Assembly: GCA_041737015.1 (NCBI GenBank)
Contig: JBGSSO010000381.1
Span: 1 to 64,000 of the forward strand
Origin: Nitrospira_E sp041737015
Lineage (GTDB): Bacteria; Nitrospirota; Nitrospiria; Nitrospirales; UBA8639
Length of the DNA: 64,000 nucleotides
Direction: 5' to 3'
Shown: piece after piece, positions 1 to 7,460 of the stretch
How positions within the stretch are numbered: position 1 is the stretch's first letter
How the letters are laid out: every line of letters starts with the position of its first letter
Made by a program: the position numbers and the translations under genes
Notes under the pieces: generated by a model
What the model saw: the letters and a program-made list of their open reading frames with translations, nothing else
Database searches by the model: none
Told to the model about the DNA's origin: nothing

Positions 1-245
1 AGAGGCGCCCCGAGAATAGCCCCCACCCCAACCTCGTGCCGCAACGCTTCAGAACCCGATGACAACAAGATGGCAAAGATCGGCACCATCGTTTCCGGCA
101 ATGCCGTTCCCACCGCCGCAAACACTGAACCTGTGACGCCTTCCGAAATCCCGAGACGCTCTCCAAAATGTTCTAAACTGTTGGTGAACGCCTCCGCCCC
201 TAACAAAATGACGACCAAGGATGCGAATAGAATCAGGATGTCCAT
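1..245 (-). CDS. Sodium/calcium exchanger family membrane protein, 3' part missing
   Basis: This gene runs off the left edge. Reading the minus strand from the ATG at 245 gives 81 codons, so only the N-terminus is present. A hydrophobic first helix (MDILILFASLVVILLGAEAF) is followed by FGERLGISEGVTGSVFAAVG and TALPETM, the pattern of the alpha-1 repeat of the Na+/Ca2+ exchanger (CaCA) family, where the G-T-x-x-P-E segment lines the ion path. Family members exchange Ca2+ or other cations for Na+ or H+ across the inner membrane. The subfamily and ion cannot be told from this fragment. It is divergent from the small ORF at 426. Confidence 0.7.
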   Translation of the reverse strand, partial: MDILILFASLVVILLGAEAFTNSLEHFGERLGISEGVTGSVFAAVGTALPETMVPIFAILLSSGSEALRHEVGVGAILGAP

Positions 246-425
246 TTGGAGAACGTACAACCCCTTTTAATTATGACTATATTCCAAGGAGCACGCCAAA
301 TTTCATAATACTTTCATATAATTATGCACGCCCAGGTAAAGCTATTTTCCTTCAGGTACCGCCCCCCGTTCCCAAGACGTCCCCCCACCTTGCCATCTGG
401 AAATTTATTCTTCTACACTCCCTCT

Positions 426-578
426 ATGGACAACATCACAACAGGCCTCTTGCTCGTCCTAGGAACCATTGTGATCTATGCTATTACCATTCGTTGGTGG
501 CGCCATCGTCGGGCCGCAAAACTCGCCGACAAACTCCTCGCGGAAGTCATCCGTGGTAAAGACGCCTTTCGTCGATAA
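426..578 (+). CDS. Small single-pass membrane protein (50 aa), hypothetical
   Basis: The ATG at 426 opens a 50-residue frame. It has one hydrophobic helix (about residues 5-22) followed by a strongly basic stretch (RWWRHRR) and a short amphipathic tail, as in many tiny bacterial inner-membrane proteins. No clear Shine-Dalgarno sequence precedes it, and its last 120 bp overlap tail-to-tail with the SprT-like gene on the other strand. Either this ORF or the C-terminal tail of that gene may be spurious. Function unknown. Confidence 0.35.
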   Translation: MDNITTGLLLVLGTIVIYAITIRWWRHRRAAKLADKLLAEVIRGKDAFRR

Positions 579-1259
579 GGCTTCGCCGTCCCTCATTCCA
601 CCCACACACAACATCTGCCCAGTTGATTCATCTTCTGCCTGATGCGCTCCGCGATTTATTCCTCTCCCGTCCATCGATTCCTCATGGGATTTGTGAGTGT
701 GGTCTAACACAATTTCTACAAGTTTTCCTCGGCATCGGCTACAAATATGTCGAGTCGGAATAATCGTTCGTCGTTGTCGATGGTAGGCCATTCCGCATTG
801 GAGACACTGCCAGGCATAGCGATGATGTCTTTGAACAGCCACATTCAACTGATGGCGAACGGTCACCCCGAGTCCCGCCGCATTCATCCGGTGCATCATC
901 TCTCGAAATTCTGCCCCATGAGACGGGCGATGCTTCCGAATATCAAACTGCCATTGATGAATCATTTCATGTGCCAACGTTCGCCGCAGTTCCTCTTCGG
1001 GTTGATCGCGAAGCAAGGGGGCAGACAGCCTAATCACTCGAGCCGCGCCTTGTCGATAATCACGTGAAGCCCACCAGCTTCTTGGGCCAATCTGACTCAC
1101 AAACAGGCCAGCCGATGCGGTTAACCGTGTGCTCCACTCAATCGTAATCAGAGGTAACCGATTCTCAAAAAAGTGGTGTGCAAGACTCTGCCACATGGCT
1201 TGGACCTTTTCCAAAGGAACGAGCCTCTGACACACGATTCTGGCGGAAGAGTTCACCAA
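459..1259 (-). CDS. SprT-like zinc metalloprotease domain protein
   Basis: The frame encodes about 266 residues. The HEXXH zinc site is clear (LAHEMIHQWQ, around residue 97), and a C-terminal zinc ribbon follows with two CxxC pairs (CLQCG and CSRCRG). This is the SprT/SPRTN-like arrangement. Relatives are cytoplasmic metalloproteases, and the eukaryotic ones digest DNA-protein crosslinks; the substrate here is unknown. The start is uncertain: the first residues come from TTG/GTG codons near 1255-1259. The last 70 residues after the ribbon are low in complexity and overlap the 50-aa ORF on the plus strand, so the true C-terminus may be less conserved. It is divergent from tadA. Confidence 0.75.
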   Translation of the reverse strand: MVNSSARIVCQRLVPLEKVQAMWQSLAHHFFENRLPLITIEWSTRLTASAGLFVSQIGPRSWWASRDYRQGAARVIRLSAPLLRDQPEEELRRTLAHEMIHQWQFDIRKHRPSHGAEFREMMHRMNAAGLGVTVRHQLNVAVQRHHRYAWQCLQCGMAYHRQRRTIIPTRHICSRCRGKLVEIVLDHTHKSHEESMDGRGINRGAHQAEDESTGQMLCVGGMRDGEALSTKGVFTTDDFREEFVGEFCGPTMAPPTNGNSIDHNGS

Positions 1260-1371
1260 GATTTCCAGGTGGGTTGGCTATACATCAGGTAGTGGCTATG
1301 TTACCATTTTTTTTGCTTTTCGGAACAAAAACTTTCACTCACACAATCATCTTTCAACTTCCCTTTTTAAT

Positions 1372-1866
1372 ATGACCATGGAGATATTGGATCCAATCAC
1401 GGATACTCAATTCATGCGCATGGCCTTGGACTTGGCGCATCAAGCCTTTCGTGCGGAAGAAGTCCCGGTCGGAGCAGTTCTGGTCCAGAATGGAAAGATC
1501 CTCGCGACAGGCTTCAACCAACGGGAGAGCACACAAGATCCGACCGCCCATGCCGAACTCATGGCCATTCGATCCGCTTCCATCGCACTGGGATCCTGGC
1601 GTCTTACCGACACCACCCTCTATGTCACATTGGAACCCTGCGCCATGTGTGCCGGAGCCATCATTCAGGCCAGAATTGCCCGTGTCGTGTTTGGCACATG
1701 GGATCCGAAGGCCGGCGCATGTGGATCAATCTGCAATCTCACAGCAGAGACCAGATTTAATCACCGGGTGAGAGTAGGCTCAGATATCCTGGCAGATGAT
1801 TGTCGAGCGATCTTACAGAATTTTTTTCAGCAACTACGGAGTATCCAACCAGTTCCTACCGCATAA
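1372..1866 (+). CDS. tadA: tRNA-specific adenosine deaminase
   Basis: TadA converts A34 of tRNA-Arg(ACG) to inosine so that one tRNA reads CGU, CGC and CGA. The 164-residue product has the cytidine/deoxycytidylate deaminase fold: HAE (zinc ligand His plus catalytic Glu, in DPTAHAELMAI) and PCAMC (two zinc-ligand cysteines, in LEPCAMCAGAI). Length and spacing fit TadA. Either ATG at 1372 or 1378 could be the start. It is followed after 13 bp by tRNA-Ser on the same strand, so the two may be co-transcribed. Confidence 0.93.
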   Translation: MTMEILDPITDTQFMRMALDLAHQAFRAEEVPVGAVLVQNGKILATGFNQRESTQDPTAHAELMAIRSASIALGSWRLTDTTLYVTLEPCAMCAGAIIQARIARVVFGTWDPKAGACGSICNLTAETRFNHRVRVGSDILADDCRAILQNFFQQLRSIQPVPTA

Positions 1867-1879
1867 CATAGACGAACAC

Positions 1880-1968
1880 GGAGAGGTGCGAGAGTGGCCG
1901 ATTCGGACGGTCTCGAAAACCGTTGTCCTCACAAGGGACCGTGGGTTCAAATCCCACCCTCTCCGCCA
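1880..1968 (+). tRNA. tRNA-Ser, anticodon CGA
   Basis: The acceptor stem GGAGAGG pairs with CCTCTCC, followed by discriminator G and an encoded CCA (1966-1968). The anticodon stem-loop reads CGGT-CTCGAAA-ACCG, giving CGA for serine codon UCG. A long variable arm follows, as expected of a class II tRNA, and the T loop is GGTTCAAATCC. The 89-nt length fits a tRNA-Ser. No duplicated tRNA 3' end (attachment site) is visible downstream, although mobile-element debris begins within 200 bp. Confidence 0.95.
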
Positions 1969-2099
1969 GCCAGTCTACAGCAAAATCAGCTTCTCTCCGC
2001 AATTCGGAAATACTCCTAACAAGTCCGCGAGGTAGGCTCCCTTTCGGGCACGATTGACGCTCTCTCCAACGATTATTGCCCTCAGATGCCCCGAAAATA

Positions 2100-2375
2100 G
2101 AGGCGTTGGCCCAACTGGGACCATGCTGAAAGCCAGGAAGAAAAAATTTGGGGACGAAAGGCATCGGAAACAGTCTGGTTCCTAAAGAGAACGGCACTCT
2201 CACACTTTCTGAACTGGGGCTTGATAAGAAAACTTCTATGGTCGGACAGCAATTATCGGCCATGCCAGATGATGTGCGGGAGGAGATTGCCACCCGGGAA
2301 AAGACCTCCAACGAGCCGCAGCGGGAACAACAACAGGCGAAGGTATCAGAAACTCTACTTTCATTACCTATTTGA
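2100..2375 (+). pseudogene. Remnant of a plasmid/phage-type replication or partition-associated protein
   Basis: The frame from 2148 to 2375 reads TLTLSELGLDKKTSMVGQQL followed by a segment resembling DDVREEIATREK. This resembles the 'LSDLGIDKxxSSxxQKLAxLP' segment seen in small accessory-element proteins. The upstream part (MLKARKKK, from about 2123) is in a different frame across a run of A residues near 2140, so the gene looks frameshifted and truncated at both ends. The family is recognised only from this motif. With the IS3 debris at 2.8-3.4 kb it marks a decayed accessory insertion downstream of tRNA-Ser. Confidence 0.35.
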
Positions 2376-2474
2376 TGAATTGCCTTTATTTGTGAATCTT
2401 GCCACGCTACCCCCTGATCCAAATGATCGGCCATTTGGGAACATCTTTTTCCCCATTTACAGGAGGGCTACCGC

Positions 2475-2795
2475 ATGCGAGCAATAATATTCTTTGGATG
2501 TTTCCTGGGTATGGCAGGAAGTACCTGGGCCCAATTTGGCGAAGATCCCTGGCGACCGGCTTCACAGCTTCACCCGACTCCTCCAAGGTCCTACTATGAC
2601 CAAACCCCTATCCCTTCTTCCCCAGCGTCGTTGCAAAACTTCGATACGTGGTACCAACAACAGCGTGTACAACAACGGCAACAACACGAGCGTTACCGGC
2701 AGGAGGCTCTACAACATGACTTAAACCAAATGAACCGGCTGCGGACGTATGATCGACTGCATTGGGGACCGCTGCAACCCTATTCACCCTATTAA
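2475..2795 (+). CDS. Small secreted Gln/Tyr-rich protein, hypothetical
   Basis: A strong ribosome binding site (AGGAGG, 2461-2466) precedes the ATG at 2475. The 106-residue product begins with a typical signal peptide (MRAIIFFGCFLGMAGSTWAQ, cleavage probably after TWA), so it should be exported. The mature part is rich in Gln, Tyr, Pro and Arg, with a predicted helical stretch around residues 60-92 (WYQQQRVQQRQQHERYRQEA) and no cysteines. No family is recognised. It stands between the element remnant and the IS3 fragment. Confidence 0.6.
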   Translation: MRAIIFFGCFLGMAGSTWAQFGEDPWRPASQLHPTPPRSYYDQTPIPSSPASLQNFDTWYQQQRVQQRQQHERYRQEALQHDLNQMNRLRTYDRLHWGPLQPYSPY

Positions 2796-2836
2796 GTTGT
2801 GGCGGACGGACTCTTTCGCAACCCTATATCTCCCCT

Positions 2837-3387
2837 CTACCTGTAAAAACCGATTGGGGCTACCATCTTCTTGCTACAGTGCTTAAGGTGGAAGTAGTGC
2901 GTGAGTCCCACTCGTAGCGCTGCAGGGGCCTCATGCGCCCGCAAGTAGACATCCTCGTACTTCACGCTACGCCACAGCCGTTCGACCAACACATTTTCGA
3001 CCCATCGCCATTTGCCGTCCATGTGGTACAGCCAACACATCACATTGGCGGATAACCGAGGGCTCTGCCGTGGCCTTGATCATGGCTTTGCGCTCAGTCA
3101 TCGACCGGATCCAAGCGCGGTAGCTGAAAATTCCTTCTCCATCGTCAACGGCCCAATCCTGGCATGCAGCTTCTGCTGAATCTGTTCATGGTCGGCAGCA
3201 GCCGCCACACAGGCTCCAAACACATTCTCTGCCTTGCCGATCAGTTGCTTCTTCAATTCTGAATCTGATTGGGATCTGCGGCAAACTGTTCAGCTAATTC
3301 AGCCAACGTGCAATCCACGTGGATAATGGCCAAGACCGCTTCAACCTTGAAGGCGGGAGAGTGATTCCGTCGTGTGCATGTTGCCAT
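2837..3387 (-). pseudogene. Decayed IS3-family transposase (orfA and orfB fragments)
   Basis: On the minus strand from 3387 an OrfA-like start (MATCTRRNHSPAFKVEAVLA, then TLAELAEQF) runs into a stop after about 45 codons. Further in-frame pieces (KLHARIGPLTME) continue in other frames. From about 3043 to 2837 the C-terminal part of OrfB is visible: DGKWRWVENVLVERLWRSVK followed by YEDVYL, which contains the last acidic residue region of the DDE integrase core. The middle of OrfB is missing, and several frameshifts and stops are present. No terminal inverted repeats were found. The copy cannot be active. Confidence 0.75.
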
Positions 3388-3564
3388 CTTCTGCTTCTTT
3401 CATTAAAAAAATATAGCTCAGAAGATTATGTGAGGAACACTTGATTTTTAAACTGAGGTAAGTAAAGTAGGGGAGGTTTAATTGTTGGAGTTGAATGCCT
3501 CAGTTCCCCTGATGAGGTCGTCATTATGAATTCGAGTTCGGGAATAGAAAAGGAGTTGTGAAAT

Positions 3565-4737
3565 ATGGCCATACCAAAATACTTGATGAAGGCTGTCTTC
3601 TTACTTAGCATGATATTGATGGATTTCGGTTACGAATTTTCAATGGCAGAAGGTTTTACACCACGCGAAGTATGTTCTCCGGACCAATCGGAGTCATTGA
3701 AACCTGTGCCCTGTACCGTTCGGTTTCTGTCTTACAATGTTCACGGAATTTCTCCGATCCTGAATTCCATGTATGTCGGGGTAGATGTGAGGAATGATGA
3801 TACCCGAAGTGGCCTGATGGCCTGGTTGCTCATGGATTATGATTTCGTATTATTACAAGAGGATTTTGAATTTCACCGGCAAATTGTCCATGAATTCACC
3901 TATGAGCTCATAGAACAGGGGAACGGGCCACGGATAGCGCTGGCCCCATTATGGCTGGTAACCCTTCCCATTAAAATCGTCAATGTTGGGTTTCATTTAT
4001 TTAATAGTCCCGGCATTCCTTTCCGTGTCCCCTATGGGTCGGGGCTGACCATCGCTTCACCCTACTATAAAGCTGTGGAAGGGGGAGTCACACAGGTACC
4101 GCTTCCAGATTGTGAAGGATGGTTAAGTAGGAAAAATGATTGCTGGTCGACCAAGGGGCTTCTTCGCGTGCCGGTTCGTCTTCCAAATGGCGCAGAATTT
4201 GACGTATACAATACGCACCTGGATGCCGGGAGAGATGAGGAAGACCGAATTGTTCGAAAAAAGCAGATTAAATTTCTTGCAAAATGTATCAAGAAATTAT
4301 CGAAAGATCGGGCCTTCATTCTCGGGGGTGATTTCAACTCACAATATGACCATGGGGGAACTGAGGCCTCAGGAGAAGACTACCGAATTTTAAAACACTA
4401 TCTCCTTGATGAGTTGGCTCTCAATGACAGCAATGCACGTCCAGAACCCAATGGTTATTGGAAAAATCGAGTGGACTACATTTTCTATCGAGAAGGTCAA
4501 GGGGCGAGGATAGAGTTAATCAGCCCTGGATCGGAAGATCAACGTTTCCGGCATCCTGTTAACCGAGGCAGACAATCTCCTAATGAAAAGTACGAAGATC
4601 TTCTTAGCGACCACCCTGCCATCCGCGCGGAATTCAAAATATTACCGTCGCCAGTCTCCGCTCCTAGTTCACGGGAGGGGGAAAGAGATTCGTGTGCAGA
4701 AGAACCTGTGAAGGAGAAGATGGAGATAGTTTGGTAA
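3565..4737 (+). CDS. Secreted endonuclease/exonuclease/phosphatase-family phosphoesterase
   Basis: The 390-residue product starts at ATG 3565 behind a GGAG site. A hydrophobic N-terminus (about residues 8-22, MILMDFG region) suggests export or membrane anchoring. The motifs of the Mg-dependent EEP fold appear in order: SYNVHG (Asn, about residue 58), LQED (metal-binding Glu, about 97), NTHLDAG, GGDFNSQ (Asp and Asn), VDYIFY and a C-terminal SDHPAI (catalytic His). Known members include nucleases, sphingomyelinases and inositol phosphatases. The exported location and the overall layout fit a sphingomyelinase-like or extracellular nuclease role, but the substrate is not determined. No operon partner is evident. 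Confidence 0.8.
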   Translation: MAIPKYLMKAVFLLSMILMDFGYEFSMAEGFTPREVCSPDQSESLKPVPCTVRFLSYNVHGISPILNSMYVGVDVRNDDTRSGLMAWLLMDYDFVLLQEDFEFHRQIVHEFTYELIEQGNGPRIALAPLWLVTLPIKIVNVGFHLFNSPGIPFRVPYGSGLTIASPYYKAVEGGVTQVPLPDCEGWLSRKNDCWSTKGLLRVPVRLPNGAEFDVYNTHLDAGRDEEDRIVRKKQIKFLAKCIKKLSKDRAFILGGDFNSQYDHGGTEASGEDYRILKHYLLDELALNDSNARPEPNGYWKNRVDYIFYREGQGARIELISPGSEDQRFRHPVNRGRQSPNEKYEDLLSDHPAIRAEFKILPSPVSAPSSREGERDSCAEEPVKEKMEIVW

Positions 4738-5136
4738 AACAAGCTGTAGTCGACTTTTTCAGCTCGTTCATAATACCTGCTGGAATCGCAATATACTGTC
4801 TCGCCAATTTGCCCAAAGACACCTAGGGTGAACCTTCCTGTTTCCTTTATCCGGCTACATTCATTCTCTGGCCAATAGGACAAATCCTGGCTATATTAAA
4901 TTGTATCGCTGTTAAGGCCTGGTTACTGCTCACCTTACATTAGATAGATTTGGTGGGCTGGCATAGAACGTCCATACTTTGATCAAACCCAAATCTGCCA
5001 GAAGCCGGCTTAAAAAAAAGATTTCAAGGAAATACGTGAGAGCATAAGCAGAGATGGGAAAAGCTTTCATATCGATTTTTTTTCTTCATGAATCTCCTGG
5101 TATTGGAAATCTACTCCTTACGCGTCGAGGTTTTGT
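4738..5136. other. Gene-free stretch, possible minus-strand gene remnant
   Basis: No complete gene is visible in these 399 bp. On the minus strand, 4883 to about 4744 reads a protein-like segment (ECSRIKETGRFTLGVFGQIG). It runs without a stop into antisense of the phosphoesterase gene and so is probably a decayed tail of an unknown gene. The A/T-rich part near 5010-5135 presumably holds the promoter of the next gene, but no convincing -35/-10 pair was found. Confidence 0.3.
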
Positions 5137-5889
5137 ATGGGGTTGTTAAAAAAACTACGGGGGATGTTCATTCGCAGAAAAACAATACCCCCCAACCCAC
5201 TTTATGAAATTGTCCTGACTCATTTACAAAAAGATATCAATGAATCACCCCATGAGTGTATTCAAAAACTTTCTAAAGCATCGAAGGAAAAGATCGTTCA
5301 GGAAATTTGTAATGTTACAGAAACCCTATGGCAGGCTCCCGATAGAGTATTGGCCAACCGCGAAGGGTTGCTTGAGTCCATGTTGCACCAGGTGGATTGT
5401 GAAATATTCATGATTGAGCCTGGCCATAAGCTATCCGGTTTCAATGGTATTTCTGGCGAATTAAAAGACTTCCTGCCTGAATTTGCCCAAAAACACATAG
5501 ACACTGGAGAATTGGACTGGAAGCAAAAAACGAGACCGACAAAAGATGAGGCCTATATGTTAGTGTGGGGCAAATGGTTGAGGGCCAATCAATATTGCAA
5601 AATATTTAATGAAATACGGCTTTATTTAAAGGATTACCATACCAATCAGGAGCGAGACTGGTTCTTTCCCCTTCAATGTGCCTCGGCAGCTTTTACAGAA
5701 TATAATTTTCGCAAAGAATATGGCCTAAAACAGATCATTGATGGTGTTCGAGCCCTACAATATGGCTCCTTTCTTGAAATCGTTTCAAAAGGCCACAAAG
5801 ACCCCCTAGCAGAATGGGAAAAGACCTATAAAGAATTATTCCCTCTACAATCCCAATCCTATGCGGGGTCTAGGAATGGGAAAAATTAG
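5137..5889 (+). CDS. Hypothetical cytoplasmic protein, 250 aa
   Basis: The frame from ATG 5137 gives a 250-residue protein without signal peptide or transmembrane segments. It has a basic N-terminus (LLKKLRGMFIRRK), mostly helical composition and many Trp and Tyr residues in the second half. It contains no motif I recognise. Base composition is more A/T-rich than the housekeeping genes, in line with the surrounding accessory region. It stands alone, with about 400 bp of non-coding DNA before it and a convergent gene after it. Confidence 0.6.
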   Translation: MGLLKKLRGMFIRRKTIPPNPLYEIVLTHLQKDINESPHECIQKLSKASKEKIVQEICNVTETLWQAPDRVLANREGLLESMLHQVDCEIFMIEPGHKLSGFNGISGELKDFLPEFAQKHIDTGELDWKQKTRPTKDEAYMLVWGKWLRANQYCKIFNEIRLYLKDYHTNQERDWFFPLQCASAAFTEYNFRKEYGLKQIIDGVRALQYGSFLEIVSKGHKDPLAEWEKTYKELFPLQSQSYAGSRNGKN

Positions 5890-6052
5890 ACCAATAAACA
5901 AATACCTTTTGTTCCCCTAAAAATCCAATCACCAGCAGACCAACAGATATCCCTCTGTCCACCCATGAATAACTGAAGCCACCGGCTCCACCTCAAATCT
6001 TTCGAGACTTTTCAGATGGTGATTCTATGTTTTTGTTTAATAAATGGGTGGC

Positions 6053-6790
6053 CTAACTACCACGTCGTGAAGGAGGGATTAGTTGACGGCGGGGGGCAGG
6101 TCGCGAAGGGAAGCGTTGAGGATCGGAGGTCACAATAATGTCACCGATAGAAAACTTTCCATTGACCCCATCATCATTCGTCATATCCCCAAAGCCGATT
6201 CTGGGTATCCCCACCCAGTCATTTCGTTTCAAAGCTGGCTTTCCATCAACGTACACCTTGGCAAATCTTCCACCCTCAACCTTTAAAGTGTAGGTGTGAA
6301 AGGTATCAGTCGTATCAATTTTAAACGTCCCTTTCTCGTCTCCCCATCCAATGGCATCCTCATCAAAAAAGATCATATGACTTCGTGGTCCTTCTGCAAA
6401 ACTACCGTCAGAGGTGTCGATAGAACCGTGAAACATAATGCCCGAATCAAGAAAATTATGCGGTTGCTCTACTTTGTGCACTTGTAAAGTAAACTCAATG
6501 GAGAACCCTGTCTCGAAGTCAAAAGGAACCTCTTTATAAAACCACATGAACGCTTTCCCTGGAAGTTGGTCGATGGCTCTTAAGACTCCAATCGTGTTGA
6601 GCGTTAAATGACTCCCATTGGTCACCACGTCCAATGGGCGAACAGCGTTGGTGGAAACCTCCCAACCTTGCTCTCCTGGCAACTGGGAACCTTTCAATGC
6701 AGTAGTTTGTCCGGACTGCACTCCTCCACATCCGGCAAGGAGGAACAACGTGACGAGCGTAAATTGCATAGTGACTTTCCCAATCCGCAT
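6053..6790 (-). CDS. Lipoprotein with concanavalin-like (LamG/DUF1080-type) domain
   Basis: The best start is ATG 6790, with AGGGG 6 nt upstream; ATG 6769 is the alternative. A lipoprotein signal follows, with a lipobox at LLAGCGG, so the product should be a lipid-anchored envelope protein of 245 aa. The mature part is beta-rich: WEVSTN, FMWFYKEVPF, FSIEFTLQVHK, GIMFHGS, TYTLKVEGGRFAKVYVDGKP. This fits a jelly-roll glycan-binding or hydrolase-like domain of the DUF1080/LamG type. The assignment to the fold is an inference. It lies downstream of the carbohydrate locus on the same strand but 660 bp away. Confidence 0.65.
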   Translation of the reverse strand: MRIGKVTMQFTLVTLFLLAGCGGVQSGQTTALKGSQLPGEQGWEVSTNAVRPLDVVTNGSHLTLNTIGVLRAIDQLPGKAFMWFYKEVPFDFETGFSIEFTLQVHKVEQPHNFLDSGIMFHGSIDTSDGSFAEGPRSHMIFFDEDAIGWGDEKGTFKIDTTDTFHTYTLKVEGGRFAKVYVDGKPALKRNDWVGIPRIGFGDMTNDDGVNGKFSIGDIIVTSDPQRFPSRPAPRRQLIPPSRRGS

Positions 6791-7453
6791 GACAGACCCC
6801 TTTGCAAGAAGGCTCACGAAGAAGGCAAACCTACCCGAGATAGCCTTATGGTTCTTCCTGGATTTTAAATCACGACAGCGATGTATATGCCCTGATAGGC
6901 GTCCACTTACCACATTTCCCATAGATGGCCCCAATTCCCTAACTATTATAGATTGAAGGTACACATATACAAAAATCTCCCCATTCACTCTTGGCTTATG
7001 AAAAAGGATTCTACTATAGATCGCGCAGATTAAAAATGAACAATTTCCTCTGGAGACGGACATAGAAATATCCGAGGCTCCTCCCAATCCATCACCCGTT
7101 TTCTGACCCGAAGTCGGCCCATTGCCAATCAGCAAAAAACAATGCCCTCTCGATTCTCCCTGAAATAAAGGAATCAGGATTAGGAAAGGGTATTGATTGA
7201 ATCGTCGTTGGAAAAGGAATGTTGGAACGGTATTCTAGAATGGACAGGAGCAGTTTGGATTCTCGGCGGAATACATGGCAGGACGATTGAATAATTAAAA
7301 GATGTTACACCAACAGGCAAAACATGCAACCACTGTCTGGTTAACTGATCATACGGAATTGCTTCGCGTCATACGCAAGGGCACCCTCGATGGCGCGCGC
7401 AAGTACCGGGACAAAGACACCCCGTGGTCGGATAGGATGAAACATCGGCTTTC
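6791..7453. other. Mostly non-coding stretch between lipoprotein gene and carbohydrate locus
   Basis: No family-level gene is visible apart from the short ORF at 7302-7460, listed separately with low confidence. An open frame extends the lipoprotein upstream to 7135 on the minus strand, but it is not protein-like and is better read as the leader region. No terminator hairpin was found for the locus ending at 7454. Confidence 0.3.
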
Positions 7454-7460
7454 CTACTGA
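7302..7460 (+). CDS. Short ORF (52 aa), possible small basic protein or gene fragment
   Basis: An ATG at 7302 opens 52 codons ending at TGA 7458-7460, overlapping the last bases of the convergent propeller gene. The product has a coherent charged composition (TELLRVIRKGTLDGARKYRD) that looks more coding than its surroundings. There is no clear ribosome binding site and no recognised family. It could be a relic of a longer gene. Confidence 0.25.
   Translation: MLHQQAKHATTVWLTDHTELLRVIRKGTLDGARKYRDKDTPWSDRMKHRLSY

Noticed and set aside
1856..2434. Open minus-strand frame of 192 codons
   Set aside because: It runs antisense across tRNA-Ser and the element remnant and has no protein-like features.
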